Assembly (NCBI RefSeq): GCF_000328475.2
Contig: NC_026496.1
Span: 124,001 to 188,000, forward strand
Direction of reading: 5' to 3'
DNA length: 64,000 nucleotides
Source of the DNA: Mycosarcoma maydis
Lineage: Eukaryota; Basidiomycota; Ustilaginomycetes; Ustilaginales
Shown here: one piece after another, positions 27,916 through 38,550 of the stretch
Position numbering within the stretch: the stretch's first letter is position 1
How the letters are laid out: each line of letters opens with the position of its first letter
Translations under genes and position numbers: made by a program
The notes under the pieces: generated by a model
Told to the model about the DNA's origin: nothing
Seen by the model: only the letters and a program-made list of their open reading frames with translations
The model's database searches: none

Positions 27916-29385
27916 GCTCTCGGTTGCGCTGTGTGCTATCATTCAAGCTTTCACGTGTTCAATTCTCGCCTTGTCATGTGTATCTAGTTGAAATAAGAGA
28001 AATACGCAACAATATTTCGACCAAGAAGTGCGATGAGTACATGAGTATATCTACCTTCGTGCTTGTCAGGTCGCGATGTGCCTACAGCGGGCTCACTTGT
28101 GAGTGGTATCTCATGTGGTGATTCGAAACAGCGAGAGAAAGGATCCCTGGCTTCCACCAATCGTGCACTAACTTTGCTAAATGCCGATGGGGGATCGCTA
28201 TGATTGGTCCTAAGCTTGCGTCTTGTGCGATAGGGCGAGGGAGTCTGGGAGAGCGGAGCTCGCCTCCCAATTCTTCCCTATATAAATTCTTGTTTTTCAT
28301 GAATCTACGTTATTTTCTTCTCCTCCATTATCTTTCTCATCGTCGCTAGGCTAGCCATCGCCTAGCGCTCGAACTTCCCCGCCCTGTACTCCCTCCTTTT
28401 TTGTCGCTCGCCCTTGCGCTCATCCAGCCCCCTTTTCCGGCGGGCAGGGAGCCTCACCGAGCTCTCAGGTCTTGCCACAGGCCTCAGCCGCAATCAAAGT
28501 ATCTAAGATTTAACCAGCGAGTGACGTTCAGCCGGGATGCCCGTTGAAGCTTGGTGTATGTATTTATTTCGGCCTGCAGAGTAGCTAGCACAGGAGTGCC
28601 AAGATCGGGACAGTGGCTGTCAAAAGTCATCACGCGCTTGGCCGATTATTTGCTCACTGTGTTAGCTGAGACGATACATTCCTCGACAATTTGAAACAAA
28701 CAGAAGGCCCTTCAAGCCTTCTTGTTGTCCATCAAGCAGACCGGTTTTGTTCTGGCTCGAGAGGAGAGTGAGAAGCCATCCGGCGGTACAAAGGCTACCA
28801 AGAGTGAAATGAACGCCAAGACGATGACAACCGTGGGGATTGTACGTGGTAATTATGAACTGGGACTGTATGTACAACCTCCCGCAGCGTTCTACTAAAT
28901 CCAACAAGTATGGCATCGTGTCCAATGATAGGTTGTATGATTGTCATGGAGACTGCCGGTGGCTCTTCGTTCTAACAACAGCAGCCGAGTCGCGGCAGTG
29001 CTGCCTGGACAACAGCCTAAAGCCCACATAAGGTGAAGGCTTTGTGGAAGCGAGGCTATTCGGGTGGCGAGACGAGCCTAAAAAATGCATTAATGAGTTC
29101 CGGTATGGCCAGCCGAGAATGTCAAGAGTCGACCTTAGCAGCTGTCGATGGTCGACTGTAAGCGGCATCGCGCCTGTTTAGATATATCTAGCGATGCTAC
29201 CTGATGCTCCACTACCAGTCTCCACCGTGGTCAATGGACACGTATGCTCATTGATTGGGTGAAATAGTCAGATAATCAGCTGATCTTTGGCATATAAGCA
29301 GGTGCAGCGTCCGAGAGCGACTCAATCATTCATCACGTCTCACCTTACCTTACGTTCCTCGTCCTCGAAAGGGTAGCTTTGAACC
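27916..29385. other. Intergenic within effector array, 1.5 kb
   Basis: This is one of the longer spacers. It contains an isolated TATATAAA at 28279-28286 followed within 20 bases by a short Leu-rich open frame that stops after 16 codons, possibly the ruin of a lost gene. The stretch 28320-28460 is pyrimidine-rich. No confident gene is seen. Confidence 0.45.
29293..29298 (+). promoter_or_regulatory. TATA box of effector gene 6
   Basis: TATAAG lies 93 bp before the ATG at 29386. Confidence 0.5.
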
Positions 29386-30090
29386 ATGTGCTCGCATCGG
29401 AACATAAGACCTCTCACCTTTCTCGGTGTGCTTGGCTTCCTGCTTTGCACTCTACCAGTCTTTGTCCTTGCCGGTGGTGTTTTTTCTTCAGGTCGAAGTC
29501 GTGATTATAGCAAGATAGGACGTGGTCGCGGCGAAATAGATTCCGGAATGATGGACATAGCCAGTGCAAGCAGCATCCAGGAGGGTCTTCTACATGGATC
29601 CATCGCTCAGCAGCTACCTTCGAAGCTGTTAGTGTCCAGCACTCCGAACTTAGTGCTCGAACAATCTGCCGCGCCTCTTCAAGCAAAGCTTCGCCAACTC
29701 GGATATCCTGATGCTAAAGTTACTGTCCACGACGTCAACTATCGAGACATGCAGAAGGTCCAAGACAAGGTATTGGACCAGATGAAAAGGGATAGTGGAA
29801 GGAGGCAGTTTGTGCCTATCTTCGATTCAGGGGGGGTGGCTTCATATGCGATGTCCCTTAAGCGTCCGTCTGGAGCAGCTTGGCCGAAAAGCGTAGGAAG
29901 AGTTGCTGGCAAAGATTCTGTCAGCAAAGCTGCCATTATGAGCGTTTACATGTCGGGACAAGGAGAGGAGATGAGTCGTAGCATCGTACTGCATGGGATT
30001 GCCAAAGTCAAGCACGCGAACAATTTGCACCAACCCCCGATTGAAGTGCAGCAGCAAATGTACGACATTAAGCGGATGCTGCATCTCTGA
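29386..30090 (+). CDS. Secreted effector candidate 6 (array family, LGY subgroup)
   Basis: The product has 234 aa. The signal peptide has a basic N-region and a hydrophobic core, with cleavage after VLA (29). It founds a subgroup with the next two genes, marked by LRQLGY, then PDAKVTV, a helix with DKVLDQMKRDSGRRQFVPI, a strand SYAMSL, AIMSVYMSG, IVLHGIAKVKHANN and the terminal helix MYDIKRMLHL. There is no cysteine in the mature part. The N-terminal 70 residues after cleavage are Gly/Ser-rich and probably disordered. No known enzyme or binding domain is recognised. Confidence 0.86.
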   Translation: MCSHRNIRPLTFLGVLGFLLCTLPVFVLAGGVFSSGRSRDYSKIGRGRGEIDSGMMDIASASSIQEGLLHGSIAQQLPSKLLVSSTPNLVLEQSAAPLQAKLRQLGYPDAKVTVHDVNYRDMQKVQDKVLDQMKRDSGRRQFVPIFDSGGVASYAMSLKRPSGAAWPKSVGRVAGKDSVSKAAIMSVYMSGQGEEMSRSIVLHGIAKVKHANNLHQPPIEVQQQMYDIKRMLHL

Positions 30091-30614
30091 TTCGTGAGCG
30101 CTTTTCCTTTAACCCGAGTCTCACTCCAGATTCAAAGATGTTGACATACCTGTCGTCTCCTTGGCTTGCTTTCTTGACGTTGTCAGCCAATGATAGTTGT
30201 CTTCCCCATCCGCACCATGTGACAAGCTGGTTGTGAAGGCTTCAACAGTCACGAGTGAAATTGAGAACAATGACAACTTTCTCACGCTGCATGCTTTGCT
30301 TCCGAGGTTTCCACCGCAGTGGTCACGGAAGAGCCATTCAATTTCGGATTTCCAAGCCTGTATCGCTCAGTGTGGGCGGTTGTGGTAAGTCGAGAGCAAC
30401 AATAAGCAGTAGCGACCGTGGTCAAGGTCGGCCTACTCGGTCATCTACCGATGTTTGTTCAAACCCACCTTGTCATACTTGAAGAAGTTGCTCACTTTGC
30501 CCCCGAGTTCTGAGTGCAGAAACCAGCCTTGTATAAAGCATGGTCGTTGTTTGAGCCATTGCATCTATTCCACGACATCGCCAGTCACTATCCTACGTAT
30601 ACGGTTGAATCACG
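30091..30614. other. Intergenic within effector array
   Basis: The spacer ends in the promoter of gene 7 (TATA box at 30532). No gene is seen. Confidence 0.45.
30532..30537 (+). promoter_or_regulatory. TATA box of effector gene 7
   Basis: TATAAA lies 83 bp before the ATG at 30615. Confidence 0.5.
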
Positions 30615-31271
30615 ATGCACGCAACCTTCCTCTTTTTTCTATTTGCTCTTGTTACTCTCCACCTGCATGCTTGGGCGCTGCCGAGCCAAAAGCCAGCACT
30701 TTCTGACAAGGAGTCCCCGCATCTGGAGAAGCGTGATCCGACACAGCGATACAATTTAAGAACGGTCTCCCTCAATCAAGACAGTTTCAGAGAACTCGTC
30801 CGTCTCCTGGGCTACCAAGTCTCATTCTTGGGATATTCCGCAAGCAAGGTCGAACCTCACTTGCAGAACACTGATTCTATCCAGTCAATGATGGGGCTGA
30901 TCCATCGGCAGATGTCCTCCTTCCCAAATCGACGCCAGTTCATTCCACTAACCAGCAAAGATCGGAACATTAGGACCTACGCCATGCCCCTCTTTTTGGA
31001 CGAGTTTAAGCGACACAGAGAGGTTCTGGGCAATTTTGCTGGAGCTGGATATGGTGACAACGTCGGATCTCAACGCGCCTTAATCTTTGGAGTCCGTCGT
31101 CCTAATCTGCTCGATCTGACACTGTACCGAGGCCCAACAGGCGGCGAACCTGCTATAGTTGAGCTCTATGGAATTGCCAGCTTCAAGAATGCTAGGACGT
31201 TTCACAGCAGAGTCGAGCTTCCTTGGCAAGATAGGTATATCGCTCAATCTCTCCACGAAATTCTCCGCTGA
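30615..31271 (+). CDS. Secreted effector candidate 7 (array family, LGY subgroup) with Kex2-type site
   Basis: The product has 218 aa with a Phe/Leu-rich signal peptide (cleavage near AWA at 21). A short pro-like segment follows and ends in HLEKR at residues 36-40, a typical Kex2 processing site, so the active form may begin at DPTQRY. Subgroup blocks: LVRLLGY, ASKVEPHL, a helix with HRQMSSFPNRRQFIPL, YAMPLF, RALIFGV, IVELYGIASFKNA, and the C-terminal helix IAQSLHEILR. No cysteine in the mature part. The blocks match genes 6 and 8 in order. Kex2 cleavage is predicted only. Confidence 0.86.
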   Translation: MHATFLFFLFALVTLHLHAWALPSQKPALSDKESPHLEKRDPTQRYNLRTVSLNQDSFRELVRLLGYQVSFLGYSASKVEPHLQNTDSIQSMMGLIHRQMSSFPNRRQFIPLTSKDRNIRTYAMPLFLDEFKRHREVLGNFAGAGYGDNVGSQRALIFGVRRPNLLDLTLYRGPTGGEPAIVELYGIASFKNARTFHSRVELPWQDRYIAQSLHEILR

Positions 31272-32202
31272 TGATGCAGTTGGGAAGTGTCTCAACGACA
31301 ATGTCTTCTTCAAGTGTGCTTCAACCACGAATCACACGATCACAATCATGAATCGTGAATGGACAAAGGCTCCACCTTAGAACTCATTGGAGACGTGACA
31401 CAGACCCTCTGACTACCAGAGTCACGAGTGTATGTGCTACCCATTTCCGGCCAAATCTTCCCTGCCCTTTCTCTACTCATTAGATCTACGTGGTTTCGTC
31501 GAGTTCGATACCTTCCTCTGTTTACGGTAGTTGTCTCAAAATTCTCAGCCCCATTGTTCTGATCAAAGTAGCACCCAGTCCCCAGCCTGTCCCCAGGCAA
31601 TATAACAAAAGCATGATGCTCAGGTACTTAATTAAATTTCAATTCTCATACTCTTCTTCTTAGGTCCGTTCTTCGTGTGTTCGCTCTCGTAAATCATTTC
31701 TTTATTGCCTCAGAGCTGTTTGAGTCCATGTATCTGTTTGTGCTACTGACCATGGGGGAGATTCGGAACTAAGACGAGTTCAGAAATCACAAGGCTGGCA
31801 GGTAATGAAAAGTAGGGCTCTAGTCAAGTCAATGAGAAGAAAGGTTCTTTATATGTGACATGTTAAAAAAGGTCTGGTAGAGTATCTGTTCCTGAACCCC
31901 TTCAGTCAGTCTATCGTACCCTCACTAACTTCGCTTGTGCTGCATTCCCGCCACAGCAAAAGCTAGCTACATATTCAGAAGCTTGTATTTTGCATGACGG
32001 TGGAGAATGAAGCACGTAAATCATCATGTCGAGCATGCTAAGGACAATGAAATAGCCTGGTGACCTCGTTACTGATGCTGTTACTGTTACTGTCCACGAT
32101 GAGCTGCTAGCTCCTCGCCTTTTGAGACTTGACGTTCTTTGAAAACATTTCTGTCTTTAACCGCATTCATAACATCGCTTGATCTCATCCAAAGATAATA
32201 GC

Positions 32203-32235
32203 CGAATCGTGAATGCAGCTCATATTCACGATTCG
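32203..32235. repeat. Perfect hairpin of the CGTGAAT repeat
   Basis: Arms CGAATCGTGAAT (32203-32214) and ATTCACGATTCG (32224-32235) are exact reverse complements separated by 9 bases. Confidence 0.8.
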
Positions 32236-32912
32236 TCTAACTTAGCAGAGTTTTCGGGCGCTGGCCTAGGCGAGACATCATTAATTTCATGACGGTGGCT
32301 CTTACTTCATTTCTATCCTTGGCTTTCAGTTGTCAACGTCCCATAAACATACCTGGCAGAAACGAAGATACAAAGAGTAGTCACCTATACAATGTACATC
32401 CTTACCGTCTTTCTCAGATAGCATCGAGAAAGTTAAACGTCCTTATGAGACAGGGGCTAAAGCTTGAAAGCATAACCAAGACGGGCACCGACTGCCGACC
32501 AGAGGGTCAAAAACAACTCGCCCAGCTGAGTGGGGTAATTTTGAATGAAATCTGCAACACAGGTGGCCAACAGAATTTCCTGATCTGTGCGTGTCCTGCA
32601 AGACCCCCTCCAATTTGCGTTCAAACTTACCGTGGAAGGGAAATGTAATGGGTAGCATCCATCATCGATCATTGAAGGCAACGGAAGGACGAAACAGGCG
32701 ACCGTATCGCTGCTAGACGTCAGAATGGTGGCAAAACAAGCACGACTACTTCCTCTTTTGCACCAGATCATGATTTATCGAAAACTTGGAGGCACAGCGA
32801 GGGCCAGTACGGCTGCATGTACGACTGGTTGGGGCTATTTTTGATGGGTCCGAACATGATAGGAGGCCAAGCAAGAGTTAGTCGTTTGCGGAATGTGACA
32901 TTGCAAAGAACA

Positions 32913-32918
32913 TATAAG
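32913..32918 (+). promoter_or_regulatory. TATA box of effector gene 8
   Basis: TATAAG lies 60 bp before the ATG at 32973. It falls inside the longer open frame starting at 32817, which supports the shorter start. Confidence 0.5.
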
Positions 32919-32972
32919 TGCCGACTTCAAGCCTTCAAGCATTACTGCCTCACTACTGAAGTCAAGATCAAA

Positions 32973-33728
32973 ATGTGGCGTCACATCGCTCTTTCTCATG
33001 CCACAGCATGTCTGGCTTGCTTTATTTGCATCGCCCTGATCCAAGAGTCTCGTGCCGTAGCAAAGCCTGGTAGTGCGTTCTCGCGGAAGAGTAGAGACAG
33101 ACAGATCTCTTCTGTACAAGCTTTCGATACAAGTCCAAAAGTAGATTATCGGCTACACGACTTTCTCTTCACGCCTCGAATTCCTGACCTCCAATACAGA
33201 GCTTACATCAATGAGCTTCCCAACACCCTTCGCCGACTAGGATACCAATCCGCACAGGTCATGCCTATCGCCTTGGACTTCACAGCTTTGCTCAAGATCC
33301 AGAGCATTGTGCGCGCTCAAATGGCGCAACACAGCTCGAGGAAACAATTCCTTCCCATTCTGTTCAATCCGCGCGTGTATGGTCGTGGCAGACCAACCAA
33401 GGTTTACGCGATGCCGCTCGACGGCAGAGGCTACACGAAAGAAGGTATCAGAGATTACGCTGGCTCGAACGGAAAGCAGAAATTAGCTATCTTAGGCACT
33501 GTTCTTGATCTTCACACACACATCCAGCCTCCTATCGTCGAGCTCTATGGGGTTGCGGAGGTGACAGGTGCCGCAAAGCTCCTTGCTGACTTGAAAAGCA
33601 AGTCAACCCAAGGGCAGGAGCTTCACAATCTGGAACAGTTCCTCGATCTGGACAAGATCGCTTCCGGCACTCCCCAAGTTCCTGTTGCAGTTCTTGCTGA
33701 GGCGTCGCGAGGGATCCCGATTCACTAA
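32973..33728 (+). CDS. Secreted effector candidate 8 (array family, LGY subgroup)
   Basis: The product has 251 aa from the ATG at 32973, whose signal peptide carries several cysteines in its core (cleavage near SRA at 28). The mature chain has none. Blocks: LRRLGYQSAQVMP, a helix with VRAQMAQHSSRKQFLPI, KVYAMPLDGRGY, KLAILGTV, IVELYGVAEVTGA, and a C-terminal helix LHNLEQFLDL. A further 25-residue tail after that helix is an extension not seen in genes 6 and 7. Spacing and motifs show that genes 6, 7 and 8 are tandem duplicates. Function unknown. Confidence 0.86.
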   Translation: MWRHIALSHATACLACFICIALIQESRAVAKPGSAFSRKSRDRQISSVQAFDTSPKVDYRLHDFLFTPRIPDLQYRAYINELPNTLRRLGYQSAQVMPIALDFTALLKIQSIVRAQMAQHSSRKQFLPILFNPRVYGRGRPTKVYAMPLDGRGYTKEGIRDYAGSNGKQKLAILGTVLDLHTHIQPPIVELYGVAEVTGAAKLLADLKSKSTQGQELHNLEQFLDLDKIASGTPQVPVAVLAEASRGIPIH

Positions 33729-35395
33729 CTATGGGCGCACGATGCTACCTCTGCTTTCTTGTCTACCGTGATGTGTTCAGCGCTGTAAAATTGCCAATCT
33801 CATCCACGATTCTTTTCAAATTATTGTGTTTTTCGTTGCCCCCCTGTGATGGGCCACCACGATGTTTGATGCAATGCGATTCAACAAAGTCGGTGTTGTG
33901 ACTACAAAGTGTATTCTCAGTGTGTCCAGCTGAGAGAATACTGGGGGTTCGATTGCAAACTATCATGGAAGTGAAGTGTATATATACAGCCAAGCCTAAA
34001 GCATGTGAACGCGTGTATGCATGTATGAGGGTCTAAGAACAAAGGGTCTGCGAACAAAGGGTCTGGTGATAAAGGGGCGGAACACAAAGCGCTGTTGTTT
34101 GTGTATGCTCCAGCTGTGGTGAAGAAGCCCAATTAACAGCGAACACATAGCTACAGCTCATTGGCTGTCCAGAAATCACGAATCTTTGTCGTCGATGTTA
34201 ACAGATTTCCAGGAGATAAGGTTGTTCATCCTTGATTGAAGAAATCAGTGGCACGTTTCATGTGATGTTCTTCCATATGGTCAGGTGGATGACCTCAAAA
34301 TAGCGTTGGTCACTTTTGCGCCAGGTTTAGGAGTCAGAACTACACTTCAGAACTTGCGGCTCCGAGGCGAGAGGGCTAGTACCCTAATTTTTCGAGTTGA
34401 CTTCACCGAGTTGATACTGTCCTCCGTGCCTGAAATACGTTCGATTCAGGCCCATTTTTCCACATCTTTGACTCTGCTGGGATCTTTGAGCGATGATTGA
34501 GAGATAGTGGAGGCTTATTCAACGCTCTAGAAGCTTTGCTATGGGTCTCATTCTTTTTGGCAAGCTGTAAGCAAATTTGACCGTATAATGTAGGTTGTGA
34601 GTTCTCGCCAACGGCATCACAGTACTCTACTGCTCAGCTCCGGCAGAATCCAGATTAGGAAGGCACTGAAGTGTTTTTGACTCGACAGGACCAAGAAACC
34701 GACAGATTACAGGCGAAGTGAAGGAACTTTGTGACAGTTAATCATGTAAAAGGGCGAAGGGCGTATCGGTCCATGTCTCTCCGAGTAATCTCCCTCCTTT
34801 CTAATCACACATGAGGAAGGCTAACTTGTAACAGCCGCCTTCATCCAATATTGAAGTGGTATCGAGGCCTACCGAACACTCGTATCTCGTCCAGCGTACC
34901 ACAAACTGCGTCTATGCCTCTGGCTGCCTCGGCCGTGCCCGATTTATGACTCTATTGATCGTAGTCCCGCAGGATTGTGGGAGAAAGAGTACGTATCGTG
35001 GATACCATATGGACTAGCCCGCTTAAACCGTTGCTTCCCACTGTGACAATGTATGACACAAATGCCGAAGTTGATCTCTCCACCGTTCGTGATAGTTGAT
35101 TTTGTTGCATCTGAAAACTCAATGCAGCATTCTCATTACAGTCGCACGTCAATGAGAGAATTTGCCGCTAGACGGCCGAGGATCGTCCTTCAAATCCGAT
35201 AGTGCTCTGGCAGATTGATGGACAGTCAGTCGCACTTGTTGCCGTGGCAAGAAAGATAACCTTGAGCGAGAAAGACAGCATCTTTGTGGTTTCAGCATAT
35301 AAAGCCCCCATCAGTGAATCATTCCGATTTGATCCCGGTATCAAACCAGCAAGCTCTCCTCATTCTCCCATTCAAAGCTCCTCGAAAGAATCATC
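33729..35395. other. Intergenic within effector array, 1.7 kb
   Basis: No gene is recognised. A short repeated phrase AACAAAGGGTCTG occurs twice near 34038-34065. The right end holds the promoter of gene 9. Confidence 0.45.
35298..35303 (+). promoter_or_regulatory. TATA box of effector gene 9
   Basis: TATAAA lies 98 bp before the ATG at 35396. Confidence 0.5.
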
Positions 35396-36019
35396 ATGAA
35401 TAGACTTCAGTCCTACACCAGGGTCTTCATCGCCTTGGTCCTTTTCAGCATGGTTTGCAACTGCTTTGCTACTGGCGGCTTTGACTACGAAAATCTTGCT
35501 TCATCTTCGTCTTCCTCTGGCCATCACGATTATCGGTTGGAATCAAGCCCTATGGGAAGGTTTCAGACGAAGGACTATGCCAATCTCCTGAACTCTCGCC
35601 TCAAAGATATGGGTTGGGGATCTGAGCCACTTGCCAAGGGATTGTTAGTTCCTAGGGAGGACCTTGAAAGCTTCGTTTCCTCGGTGCAAGATGTACTGAA
35701 GACGGAAAGTGGGCAGAAAGGCCTTCTCTATCTTGGTAACACCCCTGACAGTCGGAAGGTACATGCTGTGCTTCTGAAAGGCGCTCAGTCTCGTTCGCCT
35801 AACATTGCCATCATTTCGACCCCAAAGGTGTGGAGGTCTTTGAACCAGAAGATCCAGCTGCACACGTTCGCGCAGATCGACAATTCCAATCTTTTCGACC
35901 TTCACCAACTTCTTCAACATGACTTCAACTATTCTCAGCTAGACTCGCTCGCCAGGAATGCTCTTCCTAAGACACCTCAATCCGAGTTCGACAATCTGCT
36001 CCCTCGCTTCCCTCTTTGA
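35396..36019 (+). CDS. Secreted effector candidate 9 (array family)
   Basis: The product has 207 aa. The signal peptide runs to about CFA (25) and carries both cysteines of the protein. A Ser-rich linker follows. Family blocks: LNSRLKDMGWG in the first helix, GLLVPRED, a helix SFVSSVQDVLKTESGQKGLLYLGN, a strand KVHAVLLKG, IAIISTPK, IQLHTFAQIDNSN, and the helix LFDLHQLLQHD. About 30 residues follow that helix, Leu/Pro-rich and without counterpart elsewhere. It is nearest in pattern to the genes at 36415 and 37948. No known domain. Confidence 0.85.
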   Translation: MNRLQSYTRVFIALVLFSMVCNCFATGGFDYENLASSSSSSGHHDYRLESSPMGRFQTKDYANLLNSRLKDMGWGSEPLAKGLLVPREDLESFVSSVQDVLKTESGQKGLLYLGNTPDSRKVHAVLLKGAQSRSPNIAIISTPKVWRSLNQKIQLHTFAQIDNSNLFDLHQLLQHDFNYSQLDSLARNALPKTPQSEFDNLLPRFPL

Positions 36020-36414
36020 AGTTTCAAGCCTCACAGACAGTATAGATGCCTCAAATCCACTGCTGCCAACTAGAATTGCAAAAACACCCCGTAGACCTTC
36101 CCCGTAAAACCCCGTCTCAAAGTTCATCGATGTCAAACTTCAGTGACTTCTTCACTAATGCATGTCTAATTGTCATGAACGACCCACTCCAAAAATTACC
36201 TTTTGAATTAGCTGTGGGTTGTTCTGAAGTTCATACATCGACGCAAATGGGAATGCAGATACGATGAGAAATGCAGTCGTCATGCGTGATTCCAGCCCCT
36301 GAGCTGCCCTCACCTTCTGATTATGCTCGCTGAGCTGTCAAGCTGGCGATTCTACCGGTGATCATCTTTTCACTTCCCTATCACACTCGCTTCTTGGGCT
36401 GTCAAGGCGGCAGT
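36020..36414. other. Intergenic within effector array
   Basis: Short spacer with no recognised gene, repeat or strong TATA box. Confidence 0.4.
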
Positions 36415-36996
36415 ATGTGTCTTCTAATACTTCTAACGATCCTCGTACTGTGGTGCGAATTTACCACAAGCTCCGCTGCAGGACTACTTCCATTAAACTT
36501 TCGTTGGAACGGCGGCGGACTGCCGAAGGAAGCCCCGCCTACCAAAGTCTCAACAAGCAGGCACCTGAACGATCTCAACTTCCATCCAAGCATTCAAAAG
36601 ATGATGGTTACAGTTGTACCACATCGTAATGCCGACCTTCTCTTTTCTTCTCATCCACCGATTGCTCAGTCCATCAGAGAAGAGATGCTGAAATATGGAG
36701 GCAGTCTGCCGCTGATACAGCTTTCGAGAACAACATTTCCTATGTCCAGACAGGTCTTAGCATTTCCGCTCCGCGAGCCACACGGGCAAGGAGGTCCAGG
36801 TACAACGCTAGCAATTGTAGTCAAGGATGGAACTGACGGCTTCAAAGTTTTAAACTTTGGTCACATCGCTGGTGTTCACCCGGACGTGTTTGCGAACTAC
36901 TTGTCATCTCTTACTGAAACAAAGGCGTCCTTTGTCACCACTCTCAGAAAGCTCACTCCAAACCTGAAGCTTGCGACTTTGCACTGGCTGCATTGA
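36415..36996 (+). CDS. Secreted effector candidate 10 (array family)
   Basis: The ATG at 36415 gives 193 aa and a short signal peptide of almost pure Leu/Ile character (cleavage near SSA at 21). The longer frame upstream begins with a GTG and is not used. Mature blocks: a helix SIREEMLKYGGSLPLIQLS, a strand QVLAFPLRE, TLAIVVKDG, VLNFGHIAGV and a C-terminal stretch SFVTTLRKLTPNLK. There is no cysteine after cleavage. The G-F/H-x-x-V strand and its spacing from the Ile/Val strand place it in the family, though conservation is weaker than in genes 1-8. Confidence 0.8.
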   Translation: MCLLILLTILVLWCEFTTSSAAGLLPLNFRWNGGGLPKEAPPTKVSTSRHLNDLNFHPSIQKMMVTVVPHRNADLLFSSHPPIAQSIREEMLKYGGSLPLIQLSRTTFPMSRQVLAFPLREPHGQGGPGTTLAIVVKDGTDGFKVLNFGHIAGVHPDVFANYLSSLTETKASFVTTLRKLTPNLKLATLHWLH

Positions 36997-37947
36997 TTGC
37001 TAACACATAGGACACAAGCACTTCAACGACCTTGACCAATTCCGACAACTGTCCTTCTTCTGTTTTACAGCACAGCACAGTCCCTTCTTTTGATCATGTA
37101 CCGGGCTTCGATTCCGCTCCATAGCTACTTGAAAATCTTGATAAATTCAAGCTTCTTGAGTTAGAGGAAGTGCAGTAACGATCAGCTCTGACGTTCCTCA
37201 TGAGCTGATGCCGGGTACAAGACGAGAGGTTACATTTTTCGTGTTGATCAGTGTTCCTGATCCATGTTCCTGAACCCTCGAACTTAATGAAAAGGCCTGG
37301 CTAATATGCTGCTCTCCTATTAAGTTTGGCATCAACCTCCAGTATGATGCCGAAAGACGTTCAAAATGATCGAGTGAAGCCGCTCGGCTGGAGACAGATA
37401 GTCAGTCTCTTTCTGTAGCTGTGTCCAATGAAAAAGATGAAGCTAACTTAACGTACCTGCTGTGAATGCCAAGTGGCGTGAGGTTCTGATCTTAATGATG
37501 CATGACTTTGAGTCTGACAAAGAAGTTTCCCGGTCGTGGATATCAATCGCAGAGTAACTGTAGGTTCATCGCACTGGTACGGCCATGTCGTAATGCCCTA
37601 TATGATGCCTTTGTTCTTACTTTGTGGGTCAACTATCCCTCAATTTTACAGTTTTTGGACGACGTGTCATCGACGTTTGAGGCCCACATGGCCCATGCGT
37701 TTGCTCCTATGTTGTCCTTGAACTGATCATTTGAGTACAACAGCATCCTTCGCGGCAAATCATAAGAGCGTAGGCATTTGCTCACGATACACCCCAACCA
37801 GTCTTCACACAAGGAGGAACCTGGCTCCCAATTTGAGCCAGGTCTGCAGCGTATAAAGACCTACTGGTTGAGCTTGCCGTACGTGACCCACGGTCGGCAA
37901 AGTCCTACTGATCGTTTTACAGTTCATTGCAAACAAGGCGCATCGCA
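36997..37947. other. Intergenic within effector array, 0.95 kb
   Basis: No gene is recognised. The right end holds the promoter of gene 11. Confidence 0.45.
37852..37857 (+). promoter_or_regulatory. TATA box of effector gene 11
   Basis: TATAAA lies 96 bp before the ATG at 37948. Confidence 0.5.
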
Positions 37948-38550
37948 ATGTTTCTTCGATCAACAATTTGTGCTTTGGTTAGCGCCGGTGTCCTCTTCTG
38001 TCAGCTCGCATTGGCTACTCGTTCTGCGCCAGAGCTGGCCAGCGAGCCAAATTCTGTAGACATACCGCAAGTTCAAAATGACTTCTATGATGATTTTCAG
38101 CTCCGAAAACATATTGACACACTTTCCGGAAAGCTTTCACAGCTTCGAGTGACCGGATCTGTCTCAGGGCACAGTTTGCCGCCTGCTTTTCGCCCATTTG
38201 CAGCAAGAAATCTCCACGAGATCCTCCAGAGTCAAAGCCACCTAAAGCATCTCCTCCACCTTGGCACCTCTGATCCTCATCAGGAATACGCGTTTCTGTT
38301 TCCGTACGATCGCACTCAAGAAGTCCTTGCTGTGAGGCAGGATCCACATATCGCCCATTTCGGCTTGATTACAGTCGCTCGAGGCAATCCAGCCACAATT
38401 AAATTGAAAGGTTTCGTTCGCATGGAAGGCGTCGAGAACCGAAACTTGCTTGCACATGCCATTCAAGGAGCAGATGGATGGCCTGGTAGTGGCTTGCCTT
38501 TCTCACACGATCTTGACTCCCTTTTGCAGGGTCGAATCCATGGCTTTTGA
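37948..38550 (+). CDS. Secreted effector candidate 11 (array family)
   Basis: The product has 200 aa. The signal peptide is MFLRSTICALVSAGVLFCQL followed by ALA (cleavage near 23). The mature part is cysteine-free. Blocks: a helix HIDTLSGKLSQL, FAARNLHEILQSQSHLKHLLHLGT, a strand EYAFLFPYD, AHFGLITVARG, IKLKGFVRMEGVENRN, and a C-terminal helix SLLQGRIHGF. An in-frame TTG upstream was rejected as start. Its central strands match gene 5 most closely in wording, though position groups it with genes 9 and 10. Confidence 0.85.
   Translation: MFLRSTICALVSAGVLFCQLALATRSAPELASEPNSVDIPQVQNDFYDDFQLRKHIDTLSGKLSQLRVTGSVSGHSLPPAFRPFAARNLHEILQSQSHLKHLLHLGTSDPHQEYAFLFPYDRTQEVLAVRQDPHIAHFGLITVARGNPATIKLKGFVRMEGVENRNLLAHAIQGADGWPGSGLPFSHDLDSLLQGRIHGF

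Larger units (their letters stand above)
31272..32972. other. Intergenic within effector array, 1.7 kb
   Basis: It holds palindromic repeat words at 31325-31360 and a perfect hairpin at 32203-32235. An open frame at 32289-32648 starts with a short hydrophobic stretch but has four cysteines after it and no family block; I do not accept it as a gene. The promoter of gene 8 is at the right end. Confidence 0.45.

Noticed and set aside
28279..28349. TATA box followed by a Leu-rich 16-codon frame as a gene
   Set aside because: The TATA box is only 20 bp from the ATG and the frame stops at once. It may be a ruin, but nothing supports a gene.
32289..32648. Additional small secreted protein (119 codons, hydrophobic start)
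   Set aside because: The hydrophobic start is short, four cysteines follow it, no family block is present, and it ends in no recognisable helix. Likely a chance frame.
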